64,000 nucleotides of DNA from Actinoplanes sp. TBRC 11911 (lineage in GTDB: Bacteria; Actinomycetota; Actinomycetes; Mycobacteriales; Micromonosporaceae). The DNA is taken from positions 496,001 through 560,000 of the forward strand of contig NZ_JABBNC010000001.1 of the NCBI RefSeq assembly GCF_012933445.1, written 5' to 3'. Positions 53,411 through 62,176 of this stretch are shown piece by piece. Both the position numbers and the translations under genes were made by a program. The notes under the pieces were generated by a model. The model did not search any database, was not told the origin of the DNA, and saw only the letters and a list, made by a program, of their open reading frames with translations. How positions within the stretch are numbered: the stretch's first letter is position 1; each line of letters opens with the position of its first letter.

Positions 53411-54865
53411 CTAACTGCGGGGAAGCAATTTTGCCAGGTATTCGGTGAGCGTCTGCTCGTCCGCCGGGGTCGTCCTGGCACCGATGTATCCGTCCGGCCG
53501 CACGATGATGAGCGCGTCGTCCGCGACGTCATAGGTTTGGCGAGTTTCCGGCGTGGGGTCGGTAGCCGCCTTCACATACAACGGGTGGCGTGCCGCTATC
53601 CGCTCGGCGATCTTGCCGCTGATCGGCCCGGTGGCCAGCGCGGTGAGGTGGGGACCTCGGAAGACATCAAAGAGCCGTGCGCCACTCGTCAAAAGGCCAT
53701 CCGGCGCACGATCGCCACCACCGTTCCCACTGAGGGAACTCTCCCGGTAGTTGACGCTGAGCTGAAGGAGGTCCGCCGTCTGACCTGTCGTCGGCAGAAT
53801 GTTGGTGTAGCCGGGGCGGTTGAGTGCGGTGGTGAGCCCGACGACGTTGGCACCGACCGGCAACCGCTCCTCCTCGTAGGTGTCCAGGAGTGTTTCCGGA
53901 GCTCCGGCCAAGACGTGCGCCAATTTCCAGGCCAGGTTGTAGCTGTCTTGCATGCCCGTGTTCATGCCCTGTCCCCCGGCCGGCGGGTGCACGTGTGCGG
54001 CGTCGCCGGCGATGAACACGCGGCCCGCTCGGTACCGATCGGCGATACGGACGTTATGCCGCCAGATGGATGACCAGATGATCTCGCGAACCCGGATGTC
54101 CGTACGGCCGCTCATGCCGTCGATGATTTCCTGCATAGCCGGAAGCGTGAGCTCCTCAACGAGGGGCGGATGCGCGATCTGCAGCTGAAAGGCGTCGACC
54201 CCGGGCAAGGGGCACAGAGCGAGCAGGTTGTGGTCCGCTTGCGGCCACTGATGCCAGAAGTCCCGGTCGAGCCCCTCGAGCCGAAGATCGGCCACCAGGT
54301 GCCGGCTGTCCGCCTCCGACTCACCGAAGAAGTTGATCCCACTCTGCTTTCGCACCGGACTATGGGCACCGTCGCAGCCGACCAAATAGGACACGAGAAC
54401 GGTTTCGGTTCGGCCGGATCGGTCCAGCACCGCGGAGACGCCTTGATCGTCCTGGGTGAAAGAGACGAGCCGCGTACCCCTCTCCACGTTCACACCGAGC
54501 TGGGCGAGCCGATCCCGCAGGATCGCCTCCGTCCGGTACTGCGGGATGATCATCGTGCGGGTGTACGGGGTAGCGGCGTCCGGCTCCCGGCCGAAATCAC
54601 TCAGCTCGTGCGTGACCGGCGCCGCGCCCTCCACGTACTTGCGCAGCAATATCCGGAAACGACCACCGGCAACGATCTGGCCGGCCACCCCAAGATCATC
54701 CAGTACCTCGATGCTGCGCGGCTGCAACCCCTTCCCCCGGGAGCCCGCCAGCGGTTGCACGGCCGCGTCGATCACTCGAACGGACACCCCGCGCCGGGCC
54801 AGATCGCAGGCAAGGACAAGTCCGGCCGGCCCGGCGCCGACCACGAGAACGCTCGCTTCACTCAT
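53411..54865 (-). CDS. FAD-dependent aromatic monooxygenase (PheA/TetX-like)
   Basis: A 484-residue flavoprotein hydroxylase. The dinucleotide motif VVGAGPAGLVLA is at 8-19, the DG-type motif is YLVGCDGAHSPVRK, and GDAAHVHPPAGGQGMNTG is the second FAD motif. The C-terminal thioredoxin-like domain of phenol hydroxylase relatives is present (IVRPDGYIGAR). Such enzymes hydroxylate aromatic rings with NAD(P)H and oxygen, in catabolism, polyketide tailoring or drug inactivation. A LysR gene precedes it on the same strand. Confidence 0.9.
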   Translation of the reverse strand: MSEASVLVVGAGPAGLVLACDLARRGVSVRVIDAAVQPLAGSRGKGLQPRSIEVLDDLGVAGQIVAGGRFRILLRKYVEGAAPVTHELSDFGREPDAATPYTRTMIIPQYRTEAILRDRLAQLGVNVERGTRLVSFTQDDQGVSAVLDRSGRTETVLVSYLVGCDGAHSPVRKQSGINFFGESEADSRHLVADLRLEGLDRDFWHQWPQADHNLLALCPLPGVDAFQLQIAHPPLVEELTLPAMQEIIDGMSGRTDIRVREIIWSSIWRHNVRIADRYRAGRVFIAGDAAHVHPPAGGQGMNTGMQDSYNLAWKLAHVLAGAPETLLDTYEEERLPVGANVVGLTTALNRPGYTNILPTTGQTADLLQLSVNYRESSLSGNGGGDRAPDGLLTSGARLFDVFRGPHLTALATGPISGKIAERIAARHPLYVKAATDPTPETRQTYDVADDALIIVRPDGYIGARTTPADEQTLTEYLAKLLPRS

Positions 54866-54999
54866 ATCCGGAGCGTGGCACGCCCTTCACAGGCCACCAA
54901 TGCTTTCTCGGTCCGGCCGCCGCGCGATAGGCATCACCGCAGGTCGACGACGGCCTAAGGAGAACGGACCACGGTCCACGCATCCTGGTTCTGGAAGGG

Positions 55000-55887
55000 C
55001 TACTCATCGCCTCCGTCGCGACCGATCGGCCTGGACGGCCGACCGTTTGCCGCGGCCTGGGCGACCTCCTGGATCAACGGTGAGGTGGCATCCGTTCGCC
55101 ACGCCACGAGGACCTGGTTCGGGCGCACCCCGTTGATCTTCACCATTGCCAGCTCCTCGCGGGAATAGCTCTGGGCGGCCTGTTGGGGAAGCACCACGAT
55201 CCCATGGCCCGCCGCCACATGTTCGAGCTTCTCCTCGATGTTCTCGGCGATGGCGGGCGCTTCCCGTCGCTTCCCGGGCAGGCTGAGCCACTCCGGCATG
55301 ATCTTGGGCACTTGCAACAGGACCTCATCGGCCAGGTCGGCGATGCCCACCGACTCCATTCTCGCCGCTCGATGGCCGGTCGGAAGTGCTACGAACCACG
55401 GCTCGGTGTACAGCGGCCGGCCGCTCAGCCCATCCTGGTCGAACGGCGTACGGACAAACGCCAGGTCGGCCCGGCCACTGTGCAGAACCTCGGTCTGGTC
55501 GGAAATCGTCGTCCGGATGAAGTCCACCGCGAGCCGGGGGTGACGAGCGGCGAGCGCACGAGTAAACGGTGTCGGCGAAATCCCGCACATGAACGCGATC
55601 CGGATCCGCTCGATCCCCTCGGCGGCGTCCCGAAGGGAGCGCATCAGCGAGGCGGCGGCGCCGACGATCGCGGGCGCCTCCGCTGCCACGCGACGGCCTG
55701 CCTCGGTCATCCGGACGGATCCACCGTCGCGATCCAGCAGCTTCACACCGACGTCCTCCTCGAGCAGGCGGATCTGCCGTGACAACACCGGCTGGGTGAT
55801 GTGCAACGAGGCAGCGGCCCGCCCGAAATGAGGTTCGTCCCCCAACGCGAGGAAATACCGAATCCGGCGGAGGTTCAGGTCCTTCAT
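55000..55887 (-). CDS. LysR-family transcriptional regulator
   Basis: A 295-residue regulator. The N-terminal helix-turn-helix is LRRIRYFLALGDEPHFGRAAASLHITQPVLSRQIRLLEE, split here by its two helices, followed by a periplasmic-binding-like effector domain. It starts at ATG 55887. It is 134 bp ahead of the monooxygenase on the same strand, so it may be co-transcribed with it. The 125-bp gap to the divergent phoU gene carries its promoter. Confidence 0.5.
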   Translation of the reverse strand: MKDLNLRRIRYFLALGDEPHFGRAAASLHITQPVLSRQIRLLEEDVGVKLLDRDGGSVRMTEAGRRVAAEAPAIVGAAASLMRSLRDAAEGIERIRIAFMCGISPTPFTRALAARHPRLAVDFIRTTISDQTEVLHSGRADLAFVRTPFDQDGLSGRPLYTEPWFVALPTGHRAARMESVGIADLADEVLLQVPKIMPEWLSLPGKRREAPAIAENIEEKLEHVAAGHGIVVLPQQAAQSYSREELAMVKINGVRPNQVLVAWRTDATSPLIQEVAQAAANGRPSRPIGRDGGDE

Positions 55888-56012
55888 ACCCCGATTGTCC
55901 GCACGCGCAGTGATCTGCCCAGTCCACGAGACCAGCGCCACCGGCGCCGACTCCCCGCTGCGCACATAGGATTGCACTGCCAGCGCGCGGAGCGTCCACG
56001 GCGGGAGATGCC

Positions 56013-56654
56013 ATGCGGGGAGAATTCCACGACGAGCTGACCAGGGCCGTCAGCTCGCTCGTGACCATGGCCAGGGCCACCAGGGAGGCGATGCGCCAGG
56101 CCAGCACCGCCCTGCTCACCGCCGATCACACGCTGGCCCAGGGTGTGATCGTGCGCGGCGCCGAGGTCGACGTGCTCTACCGCGTCGTCGAGGACCGCGT
56201 CTACGACCTGGTCGCCAGCCGGCACCCCGACGCCGGTGACGTGCGGATGATCATGACGGCGATACGGGTGGCCGCCGACCTGGAGCGGATGACCAACCTG
56301 GCCACGCACGTCGCCGAGGCGGCGCTGCGCCGGCACCCGCTGCCGGCCGTGGTGCCGGAGCTGGCCGGCCTGTTCCGCGCGATGAGCGGCGTGGCCGACG
56401 AGCTCGCCGAAAAGATCGTGTCGGTGCTGGCCGGGCAGGACGCGACGCTGGCCGGTGAGCTCGACGGCGACGACGACGCCATGGACGATCTCCATCGCCG
56501 GCTGTTCGCCGTCATGCTCAGCCCGGACTGGCCGCTGGGCGTCGAGGCGGCCATCGACGGCGCCCTGCTCGGCCGCTACTACGAGCGGTACGCCGACCAC
56601 GCTGTCAACGTCGGCCGCCACGTCGTGTTCCTGGTCACCGGCAAGACCGACTAA
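56013..56654 (+). CDS. phoU: Phosphate signalling complex protein PhoU
   Basis: A 213-residue all-helical protein with the two three-helix-bundle repeats of PhoU. The metal-binding signatures (E/D)xxxD are seen in ADLERMTNLATHVAE and YYERYADHAVNVGRHVVFLVTG. PhoU links the Pst phosphate transporter to the PhoR kinase and lowers Pho regulon activity when phosphate is sufficient. No pst or phoR genes lie nearby. Actinobacteria usually carry it alone. Confidence 0.92.
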   Translation: MRGEFHDELTRAVSSLVTMARATREAMRQASTALLTADHTLAQGVIVRGAEVDVLYRVVEDRVYDLVASRHPDAGDVRMIMTAIRVAADLERMTNLATHVAEAALRRHPLPAVVPELAGLFRAMSGVADELAEKIVSVLAGQDATLAGELDGDDDAMDDLHRRLFAVMLSPDWPLGVEAAIDGALLGRYYERYADHAVNVGRHVVFLVTGKTD

Positions 56655-56759
56655 GCGCGTAGTCCGAAGTCCTGTTCGTAACTCACTCGGCCGAGGGGAC
56701 ATATCAGCGCGAAGACCGTGTCAGGGTGGCGATCGAGCGCAGCCCCTGGACGGCGGCCC

Positions 56760-57030
56760 GCGGGTGTGGGGAGTCCGGACAGCGGGGGCGCCGCAAGTCC
56801 CCACACCTCGGGAGCGAGCTGCGGGTGTGCGGAGTCCGGACGGCGGGGGCGTCGCAAGTCCCCACACCCTTGGGAGCGGGCTAAGGGTGTGGCGAGTCCG
56901 GACAGCAGGGGCGTCACAAGTCCCCACACCTCGGGCGCGGGCTAAGAGTGTGGCGAGTCCAGACAGCAGGGGCGTCGCAAGTCCCCACACCCTCGGGAGC
57001 GGGCGGGGCTAACGGTGTGGGGCATGCGGC
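56760..57030. repeat. Tandem array of four 61-62-bp hairpin repeats plus a partial (array 2)
   Basis: Units start at about 56764, 56825, 56887 and 56948, with a half-unit at 57015. Each forms a 45-nt hairpin, GGTGTGGG-N28-CCCCACACC. Its reverse complement matches array 1 at 33 of 45 positions by eye, so both are one family in opposite orientation. It fills the gap between convergent phoU and nrdB; no gene is present from 56655 to 57062. Confidence 0.9.
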
Positions 57031-57062
57031 GACGGTTACGGGCAAGACCTCCGATCAGGCGC

Positions 57063-58073
57063 TTAGAACTCGTCGTCAAAGCTGACCGTTCCGGTCACGC
57101 CGACCTGGTACGCGGAGACGCGGCGCTCGAAGAAGTTGGACAGCTCCTGCACGTCCTGCAATTCCATGAAGGCGAACGGATTCTTCGAGCCGTACATCGG
57201 CGCGATGCCCAGCACCGCGAGCCGCCGGTCGGCGACGTGCTGGAGGTATTCACGCATGTCGGCCGGCGACATTCCGGAGACGCCCTGTTCGAGCAGATCC
57301 GCGGCGAACTGGACCTCGCATTCGACGGCCTCGGCCAGCATGTCGCGCACCTGCTGCTCCATTCCGGCGTCAAACAGATCGGGTTCCTCGGCCCGGACCG
57401 TTTCGACCACGTCGAAGGCGAACGCCATGTGCATCGACTCGTCCCGGAACACCCAGTTGGTGCCCGACGCCAGCCCGTGCAGCAGGCCCCGGGAACGCAG
57501 GAAGTACACGTACGCGAAGGCACCGTAGAAGAACAGCCCCTCGATGCACGCGGCGAAACAGATCAGGTTGAGCAGGAAGGCGCGCCGGTCGTCGCGGGTG
57601 GCCAGCGAACGCAGCTCGAAGATGGAGTCGATCCACCGGAAACAGAACTCGGCCTTGCGGGCGATCGACGGAATGTTCTCCACCGCCGCGAACGCCTCGA
57701 ACCGCTCCTTCTCATCCGGCACGTACGTGTCGAGCAGGTTCAGATAGAACTGGACGTGCACGGCCTCCTCGAACAGCTGCCGGGACAGATAGAGCCGTCC
57801 CTCCGGCGAGTTCACGTGCTGATAGAGGTTGAGCACCAGATTGTTCGCGACGATCGTGTCCCCGGTCGCGAAGAACGCCACCAGCCGCGACACGAGGTGC
57901 CGCTCGGCGGGCGAGAGCTTCGCCAGGTCGGCGAGGTCGGCATGCAGGTCGACCTCCTCGACGGTCCAGGTGTTCTTGATGGCGTCCTTGAACCGGTCGA
58001 AGAAATGCGGATACCGCATCGGCCGCAGGGTCAGGTCCATGCCGGGGTCGAGCAGGCGGGATTCGGTGGTCAC
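57063..58073 (-). CDS. nrdB: Class I ribonucleotide reductase, small (radical) subunit
   Basis: A 336-residue R2 protein. Metal ligands are Asp in FFATGDTIVANN, E-x2-H in EEAVHVQFY, Glu in CIEGLFF and E-x2-H in FRDESMHMAF. A Tyr four residues after the first ligand His (HVQFY) is positioned as the radical tyrosine. It generates the radical that lets NrdA reduce ribonucleotides. GTG 58073 overlaps the nrdA stop (GTGA), so both form one unit under the upstream riboswitch. Confidence 0.93.
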   Translation of the reverse strand: MTTESRLLDPGMDLTLRPMRYPHFFDRFKDAIKNTWTVEEVDLHADLADLAKLSPAERHLVSRLVAFFATGDTIVANNLVLNLYQHVNSPEGRLYLSRQLFEEAVHVQFYLNLLDTYVPDEKERFEAFAAVENIPSIARKAEFCFRWIDSIFELRSLATRDDRRAFLLNLICFAACIEGLFFYGAFAYVYFLRSRGLLHGLASGTNWVFRDESMHMAFAFDVVETVRAEEPDLFDAGMEQQVRDMLAEAVECEVQFAADLLEQGVSGMSPADMREYLQHVADRRLAVLGIAPMYGSKNPFAFMELQDVQELSNFFERRVSAYQVGVTGTVSFDDEF

Positions 58074-60382
58074 TGGCAGGCCTCGCACGATTCCGGGTTT
58101 TCCAGGGAGCAGGCCAGCGCCTCGGCGTCCGGGACAACGACCGGCGTCACCGCGACGGTCGCCTGCTGAATGCGTGTCGCGGGCCGCGACCGCAGGTAAT
58201 ACGTCGTCTTCAAGCCGGCTTTCCACGCGTAGAGGTACATCGAGGAGAGCTTGCCGATGGTCGGCGCGCTCATGAACAGGTTCAGCGACTGCGACTGGTC
58301 GATGAACGGCGATCTGGCGGCGGCCAGGTCGATCAGCGCACGCTGCGGGAGTTCCCACGCGGTGCGGAACAATTCCCGGACGTCCGCGGGCAGTTCGACG
58401 ATGCCCCGCACGGAACCCTCCGCCCGCTTGATCTGCTCACGAATCGACGAGGTCCACAGCCCGCGCGCCTTCAATTCGCGTACCAGATAGGTGTTGATCT
58501 GCAGGAATTCGCCGGACATCGTCTCGCGCTTGAACAGGTTGGACACCTGCGGCTCGATGCACTCGTAACAACCGGCGATCGACGCGATGGTCGCGGTCGG
58601 GGCGATGGCCACCAGCAGCGAGTTCCGCAGCCCGTACGCGGCGATCCGCTCCCGCACGCTCGTCCACCGGCCGGGCTGCGAAACCGGCGCACCCCACAGG
58701 TCCGGGTGCAGCTCACCCTGGGCGGCACGGGTTTGCGCGTACGCCGGATGCGGGCCGAATTGTTCGGCCAGTTCCACCGACGTTTCCAGCGCGGTCAGGA
58801 AAATCTCCTCCTGTACGCGTGTGGACAGCTCCCGGGCCTGGTCCGAGTCGAACGGCAGGCGCAGCGTGAAGAACGCGTCCTGCAATCCCATCAGCCCGAG
58901 TCCGACCGGCCGCCACCGCGGGTTGGACGCCTCGGCCTGCCGCGACGGATAGAAATTGATGTCGATCACCCGGTCGAGAAAGACGACCGCGGTGCGCACG
59001 GTCGCCCGCAGCCTCGCCCAGTCCACGCCTTCGGCCGAAACGTGCGCACCCAGGTTGATCGACCCGAGATTGCACACCGCGGTCTCCGCATCGGAGTTGA
59101 CCTCGAGGATCTCGGTGCACAGATTCGACAGGTGAATCGTGTTGCCGGGCGCCGCGGTCTGATTCGACAACGCGTTCGAGCGGTCCTTGAACGTCATCCA
59201 CCCGTTGCCCGTCTGAGCCAGGGTGCGCATCATCCGCCCGTACAGGTCCCGGGCCTGGACGGTTTTGACGGCCTTTTTCTCCGCCGCCCGGTACGCCTCG
59301 TCGAACTCTGCGCCGTACAGATCCGGCAACTCCGGCGCGTCCGTCGGGTCGATCAGCGACCATTCGCCGTCGGCCTCGACCCGGCGCATGAACTCGTCCG
59401 GGATCCAGTTGGCCAGGTTCAGATTGTGCGTGCGGCGCGAGTCCTCCCCGGTGTTGTCGCGGAGTTCGAGGAATTCCTCGATGTCCGGGTGCCACGGTTC
59501 GAGATAGACCGCCGCCGCACCTTTGCGCCGGCCGCCCTGATTGACCGCCGCGACTCCGGCGTCGAGCGTCTTGAGAAACGGCACGATCCCGTTCGACGTG
59601 CCGTTGGTGCCCCGGATCAGCGCACCCCGCCCCCGGATCCGCGACCACGAGATGCCGATGCCGCCGGAGAACTTCGACAACTTGGCGACCTGGTGGTACC
59701 GCTCGTAAATCGAGTCCAGCTCGTCGCGCGGCGAGTCGACCAGGAAACACGACGACATCTGCGTGTGCCGGGTCCCCGAGTTGAACAGCGTCGGCGAACT
59801 GGGCAGATAGGCCAGCGACGACATCAGCCGGTAGAAACCGATCGCCTCGCCCGGCGTCCGCGACAATCCGCACGCCACCCGCAGCAGCCAATACTGCGGC
59901 GTCTCCACCACGAGCCGCGTCTGCGGATGGCGCAGCAGATAACGGTCGGCGACCGTACGCAATCCGAAGTATTCGAACCGCAGATCGCCGTCCACATCGA
60001 TCGCGTCGTCCAGTTCGCGCGCGTTACCCGCCACGAAAGCGGCGGTCTCGTCGCCGATCAGCCCCTGCTGGTGGGCGTAGCGGAACGACTGGCTGAAACT
60101 CGCCACCGATTGCCGGCGAACTTCCTTTTCCACGTACGCCGCGAGAAGGCGTGCCGCGAGCCGGGAGTACTGCGGCTCCTCACCGATCAGCTCGGCCGCC
60201 GTCTGGATCGACAGTTTGTCGAGCTCGGCCGTGGTAGCGCCGTCGTAAAGCCCGCTGATCGTCCGGGTCGCCACCCGCAGCGGATCGACCTCGTCCAGAT
60301 CGGCGACCCACCGCTCGACCGCCTTGACGATCTTGCCGACGTCGACCGTCTCCAGGTCGCCGTCGCGCTTACGGACCTGCAT
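58070..60382 (-). CDS. nrdA: Class I ribonucleotide reductase, large (catalytic) subunit
   Basis: A 770-residue R1 protein. An ATP-cone (about 1-90) precedes the catalytic barrel. Conserved cysteines are in MSSCFLVDSPRD, NLCTEILEVNS (with the radical Cys) and AVCNLGSINL, and a C-terminal CEAC delivers electrons from thioredoxin. ATG 60382 follows GAGGAGG. It makes deoxyribonucleotides without B12. The leader carries a cobalamin riboswitch, as described for Streptomyces nrdABS; the third gene, nrdS, is not present here. Confidence 0.95.
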   Translation of the reverse strand: MQVRKRDGDLETVDVGKIVKAVERWVADLDEVDPLRVATRTISGLYDGATTAELDKLSIQTAAELIGEEPQYSRLAARLLAAYVEKEVRRQSVASFSQSFRYAHQQGLIGDETAAFVAGNARELDDAIDVDGDLRFEYFGLRTVADRYLLRHPQTRLVVETPQYWLLRVACGLSRTPGEAIGFYRLMSSLAYLPSSPTLFNSGTRHTQMSSCFLVDSPRDELDSIYERYHQVAKLSKFSGGIGISWSRIRGRGALIRGTNGTSNGIVPFLKTLDAGVAAVNQGGRRKGAAAVYLEPWHPDIEEFLELRDNTGEDSRRTHNLNLANWIPDEFMRRVEADGEWSLIDPTDAPELPDLYGAEFDEAYRAAEKKAVKTVQARDLYGRMMRTLAQTGNGWMTFKDRSNALSNQTAAPGNTIHLSNLCTEILEVNSDAETAVCNLGSINLGAHVSAEGVDWARLRATVRTAVVFLDRVIDINFYPSRQAEASNPRWRPVGLGLMGLQDAFFTLRLPFDSDQARELSTRVQEEIFLTALETSVELAEQFGPHPAYAQTRAAQGELHPDLWGAPVSQPGRWTSVRERIAAYGLRNSLLVAIAPTATIASIAGCYECIEPQVSNLFKRETMSGEFLQINTYLVRELKARGLWTSSIREQIKRAEGSVRGIVELPADVRELFRTAWELPQRALIDLAAARSPFIDQSQSLNLFMSAPTIGKLSSMYLYAWKAGLKTTYYLRSRPATRIQQATVAVTPVVVPDAEALACSLENPESCEACQ

Positions 60383-60494
60383 GTGTCCCCTCCTCACGCC
60401 AGAACCCATGGGTCGTCGGGCGCGCAGGGGGACGCCACCGAGCTTTGTCGCCGGCTCGGCATCATGGCGTCGGCCGTCCCGCGCGGCCTCCGAC

Positions 60495-60705
60495 CGCCGC
60501 ACACCGGTGGCGTGCGGCGCGCTGGCAGGTCTTCGGACTCGCGGGCGTCGTACTCGTTTCCTACCGGCCGTCGCTTCCCAGGTTTCCCCAGTGCTTCGTT
60601 GACGGCTTTCGTTCCCACTCACCGCTGCGGGGCAGTCCCGGACTCACACCGGGTTCCCTGTTGCCTCGAACGTCCACGAAGGACGCCCGAACCAGCTGCG
60701 GACAA
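60495..60705 (-). promoter_or_regulatory. Adenosylcobalamin riboswitch of nrdAB
   Basis: Read on the minus strand, the leader has the cobalamin aptamer core: GGGAACCCGGTGTGAGTCC, then GGGACTGCCCCGCAGCGGT, and the B12 box GAGTCCGAAGACCTGCC at about 60522-60543. A hairpin with 8-bp arms (60495-60502 / 60512-60519) follows as a likely expression platform, about 110 nt before nrdA. Bound adenosylcobalamin should lower nrdAB expression. Confidence 0.93.
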
Positions 60706-60818
60706 CACCATATATGGGTGCGGGCGCGAAAGGGAAACACCAGATGCTGTGCCTGGCGTGTCGCGTGCGTCACGCGGGCGGAGCGACGCCGGAGTGCACC
60801 GGCGCCGCTCGTCCGCGC

Positions 60819-61658
60819 TCAGGCGCCGACCAGCGCGGCCTTCGTCGAGGGTGCCAGCAGCCGCTCGGCCATCGGGGCGAAGACCAGCCCGATGGTCGCC
60901 CACAGGATCAGCTGCGCGCCGATCGAGTACAGGCGGAAGTTGTACAGCAGGTCGGCCGGGAAGCCCGGGAACGCGATGTTTCCGCTCGCGTCGGTGAGCG
61001 GACCCGGCGTCTCGGTGGCCTGGTGCAGTGCCTTGTTCGCGGCCAGCTCCCCGAACGAGGGCAGGACCAGCATCACGATCGCGGTGGCCGCGAGGAACAC
61101 CCCGCCCGCGATGAGCGTGGCGTTCCCCGTGCCGAACCGCGGCCGCAGCCGCTTGCCCAGCCACACCGCCAGGACCAGGAACAGCAGCGACGCGGCCACC
61201 ATCAGCAGGTAGAAGCTGCTGCGCTGGGAGATCGTGTCGCCGTTACCGACGGCCGGCGGGTTGGCCGGGTACTTGACGAACGGCACCAGATACATGCCGA
61301 CGAACCCGCCGCCGGCCACCAGCAGCGCCAGGGTGCGCGGCCGGACCCGCCCGGCACGGCCGAGATAGAGCGCGTACGCGACCGCGAACAGCGCACCCAT
61401 CGCCGCGCCGAAGAAGATCAGCGCGACGCCGATGCCGAAGTTGCCCTGCACGGCCCGGCTGAAGACCTCCGCGCCCTCGTGATGGTCCATCGGCGCCCCG
61501 GCCGCCTGGTCCAGGGCGTGCTGGGCGGCGTCGCGGCCGGCCTCGTAGTCGATGGCCTTCTGAATCTGCGGCTCCGCGAAGATCCGTGCGAACACGAACG
61601 CGAGCAGCCCGCCGATGGCGCCGGCCAGGATGCCGCGCCAAATGATCCGCTTTTCCAT
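60819..61658 (-). CDS. cbtA: Cobalt transporter subunit CbtA
   Basis: A 279-residue membrane protein of the CbtA family, predicted to take up cobalt for cobalamin synthesis. The family N-terminus RIIWRGILAGAIGGLLAFVFARIFAEP, a YEAGRD motif, PMDHHEG and about five or six hydrophobic segments are visible. It lies 19 bp after cbtB and has AGGAAG before its ATG. Control is through the riboswitch ahead of cbtB. Confidence 0.92.
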   Translation of the reverse strand: MEKRIIWRGILAGAIGGLLAFVFARIFAEPQIQKAIDYEAGRDAAQHALDQAAGAPMDHHEGAEVFSRAVQGNFGIGVALIFFGAAMGALFAVAYALYLGRAGRVRPRTLALLVAGGGFVGMYLVPFVKYPANPPAVGNGDTISQRSSFYLLMVAASLLFLVLAVWLGKRLRPRFGTGNATLIAGGVFLAATAIVMLVLPSFGELAANKALHQATETPGPLTDASGNIAFPGFPADLLYNFRLYSIGAQLILWATIGLVFAPMAERLLAPSTKAALVGA

Positions 61659-61677
61659 TGTTCAGCTTCCTACCTGG

Positions 61678-61896
61678 TCAGTGGCAGGGGAAGCCGAGGA
61701 AATGGCGGCCATCGTGGACGAACTCGTGGATGTGCGTGTCGCTGCCGAAGACCGACACGGCACCCTGGTCGATCCCGATGAAGTAGTACGCCAGCACGGC
61801 GAGCACCGCGGTGCCGAGCAGCCAGAACACGGCTTTGGAACCGGGGATGACCAGCGGCGTGGCGGCGGTGGTGGGGGTATGCGGCATAGAGCTCAT
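61678..61896 (-). CDS. cbtB: Cobalt transporter subunit CbtB
   Basis: A 72-residue protein with one transmembrane helix (about 23-43) and the CbtB hallmark C-terminus rich in histidine: SDTHIHEFVHDGRHFLGFPCH, split at its motif HEFVHDGRH. The histidines probably bind cobalt. AAGGAGG lies just before ATG 61896. It is the first gene of the cbtBA operon. Confidence 0.5.
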   Translation of the reverse strand: MSSMPHTPTTAATPLVIPGSKAVFWLLGTAVLAVLAYYFIGIDQGAVSVFGSDTHIHEFVHDGRHFLGFPCH

Positions 61897-61949
61897 GAAG
61901 AGCCTCCTTGGGGATCGTGCGTCCCTCGTACGGATGGGGCATGGCGACG

Positions 61950-62048
61950 GGTGAGGGTCTGACTTGCCGGCGGCTGCCGGACTCACAGTGGCGCGACCGC
62001 GCTGGATCCTCCCCAGCTTCCTCACAGGTCCCACCGAGGAGGCTATGG
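61950..62048 (-). promoter_or_regulatory. Cobalamin riboswitch of cbtBA
   Basis: On the minus strand the leader contains GAAGCTGGGGAGGATCCAG, CGCGGTCGCGCCACTGTGA and a terminal GCAAGTCAGACC, the core pattern of cobalamin aptamers ahead of cobalt uptake genes. It ends about 50 nt before the cbtB ribosome binding site. Confidence 0.85.
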
Positions 62049-62176
62049 TTCCGGCCCCCGCCCGTCAATGTGCACCGAGCGTGACGACGCTCGGCAGACA
62101 CGCCTCCGCACCGGCGTGTCGGGTTGCATTTGCGGGCGTACTGGTCACTTCGGGGCCGCAGTTGCATGATGTCCTC

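Noticed and set aside
58706..60997. A 763-codon plus-strand open frame opposite nrdA and the riboswitch
   Set aside because: The minus strand encodes a fully conserved NrdA; the plus frame is an antisense shadow caused by high third-position G+C.
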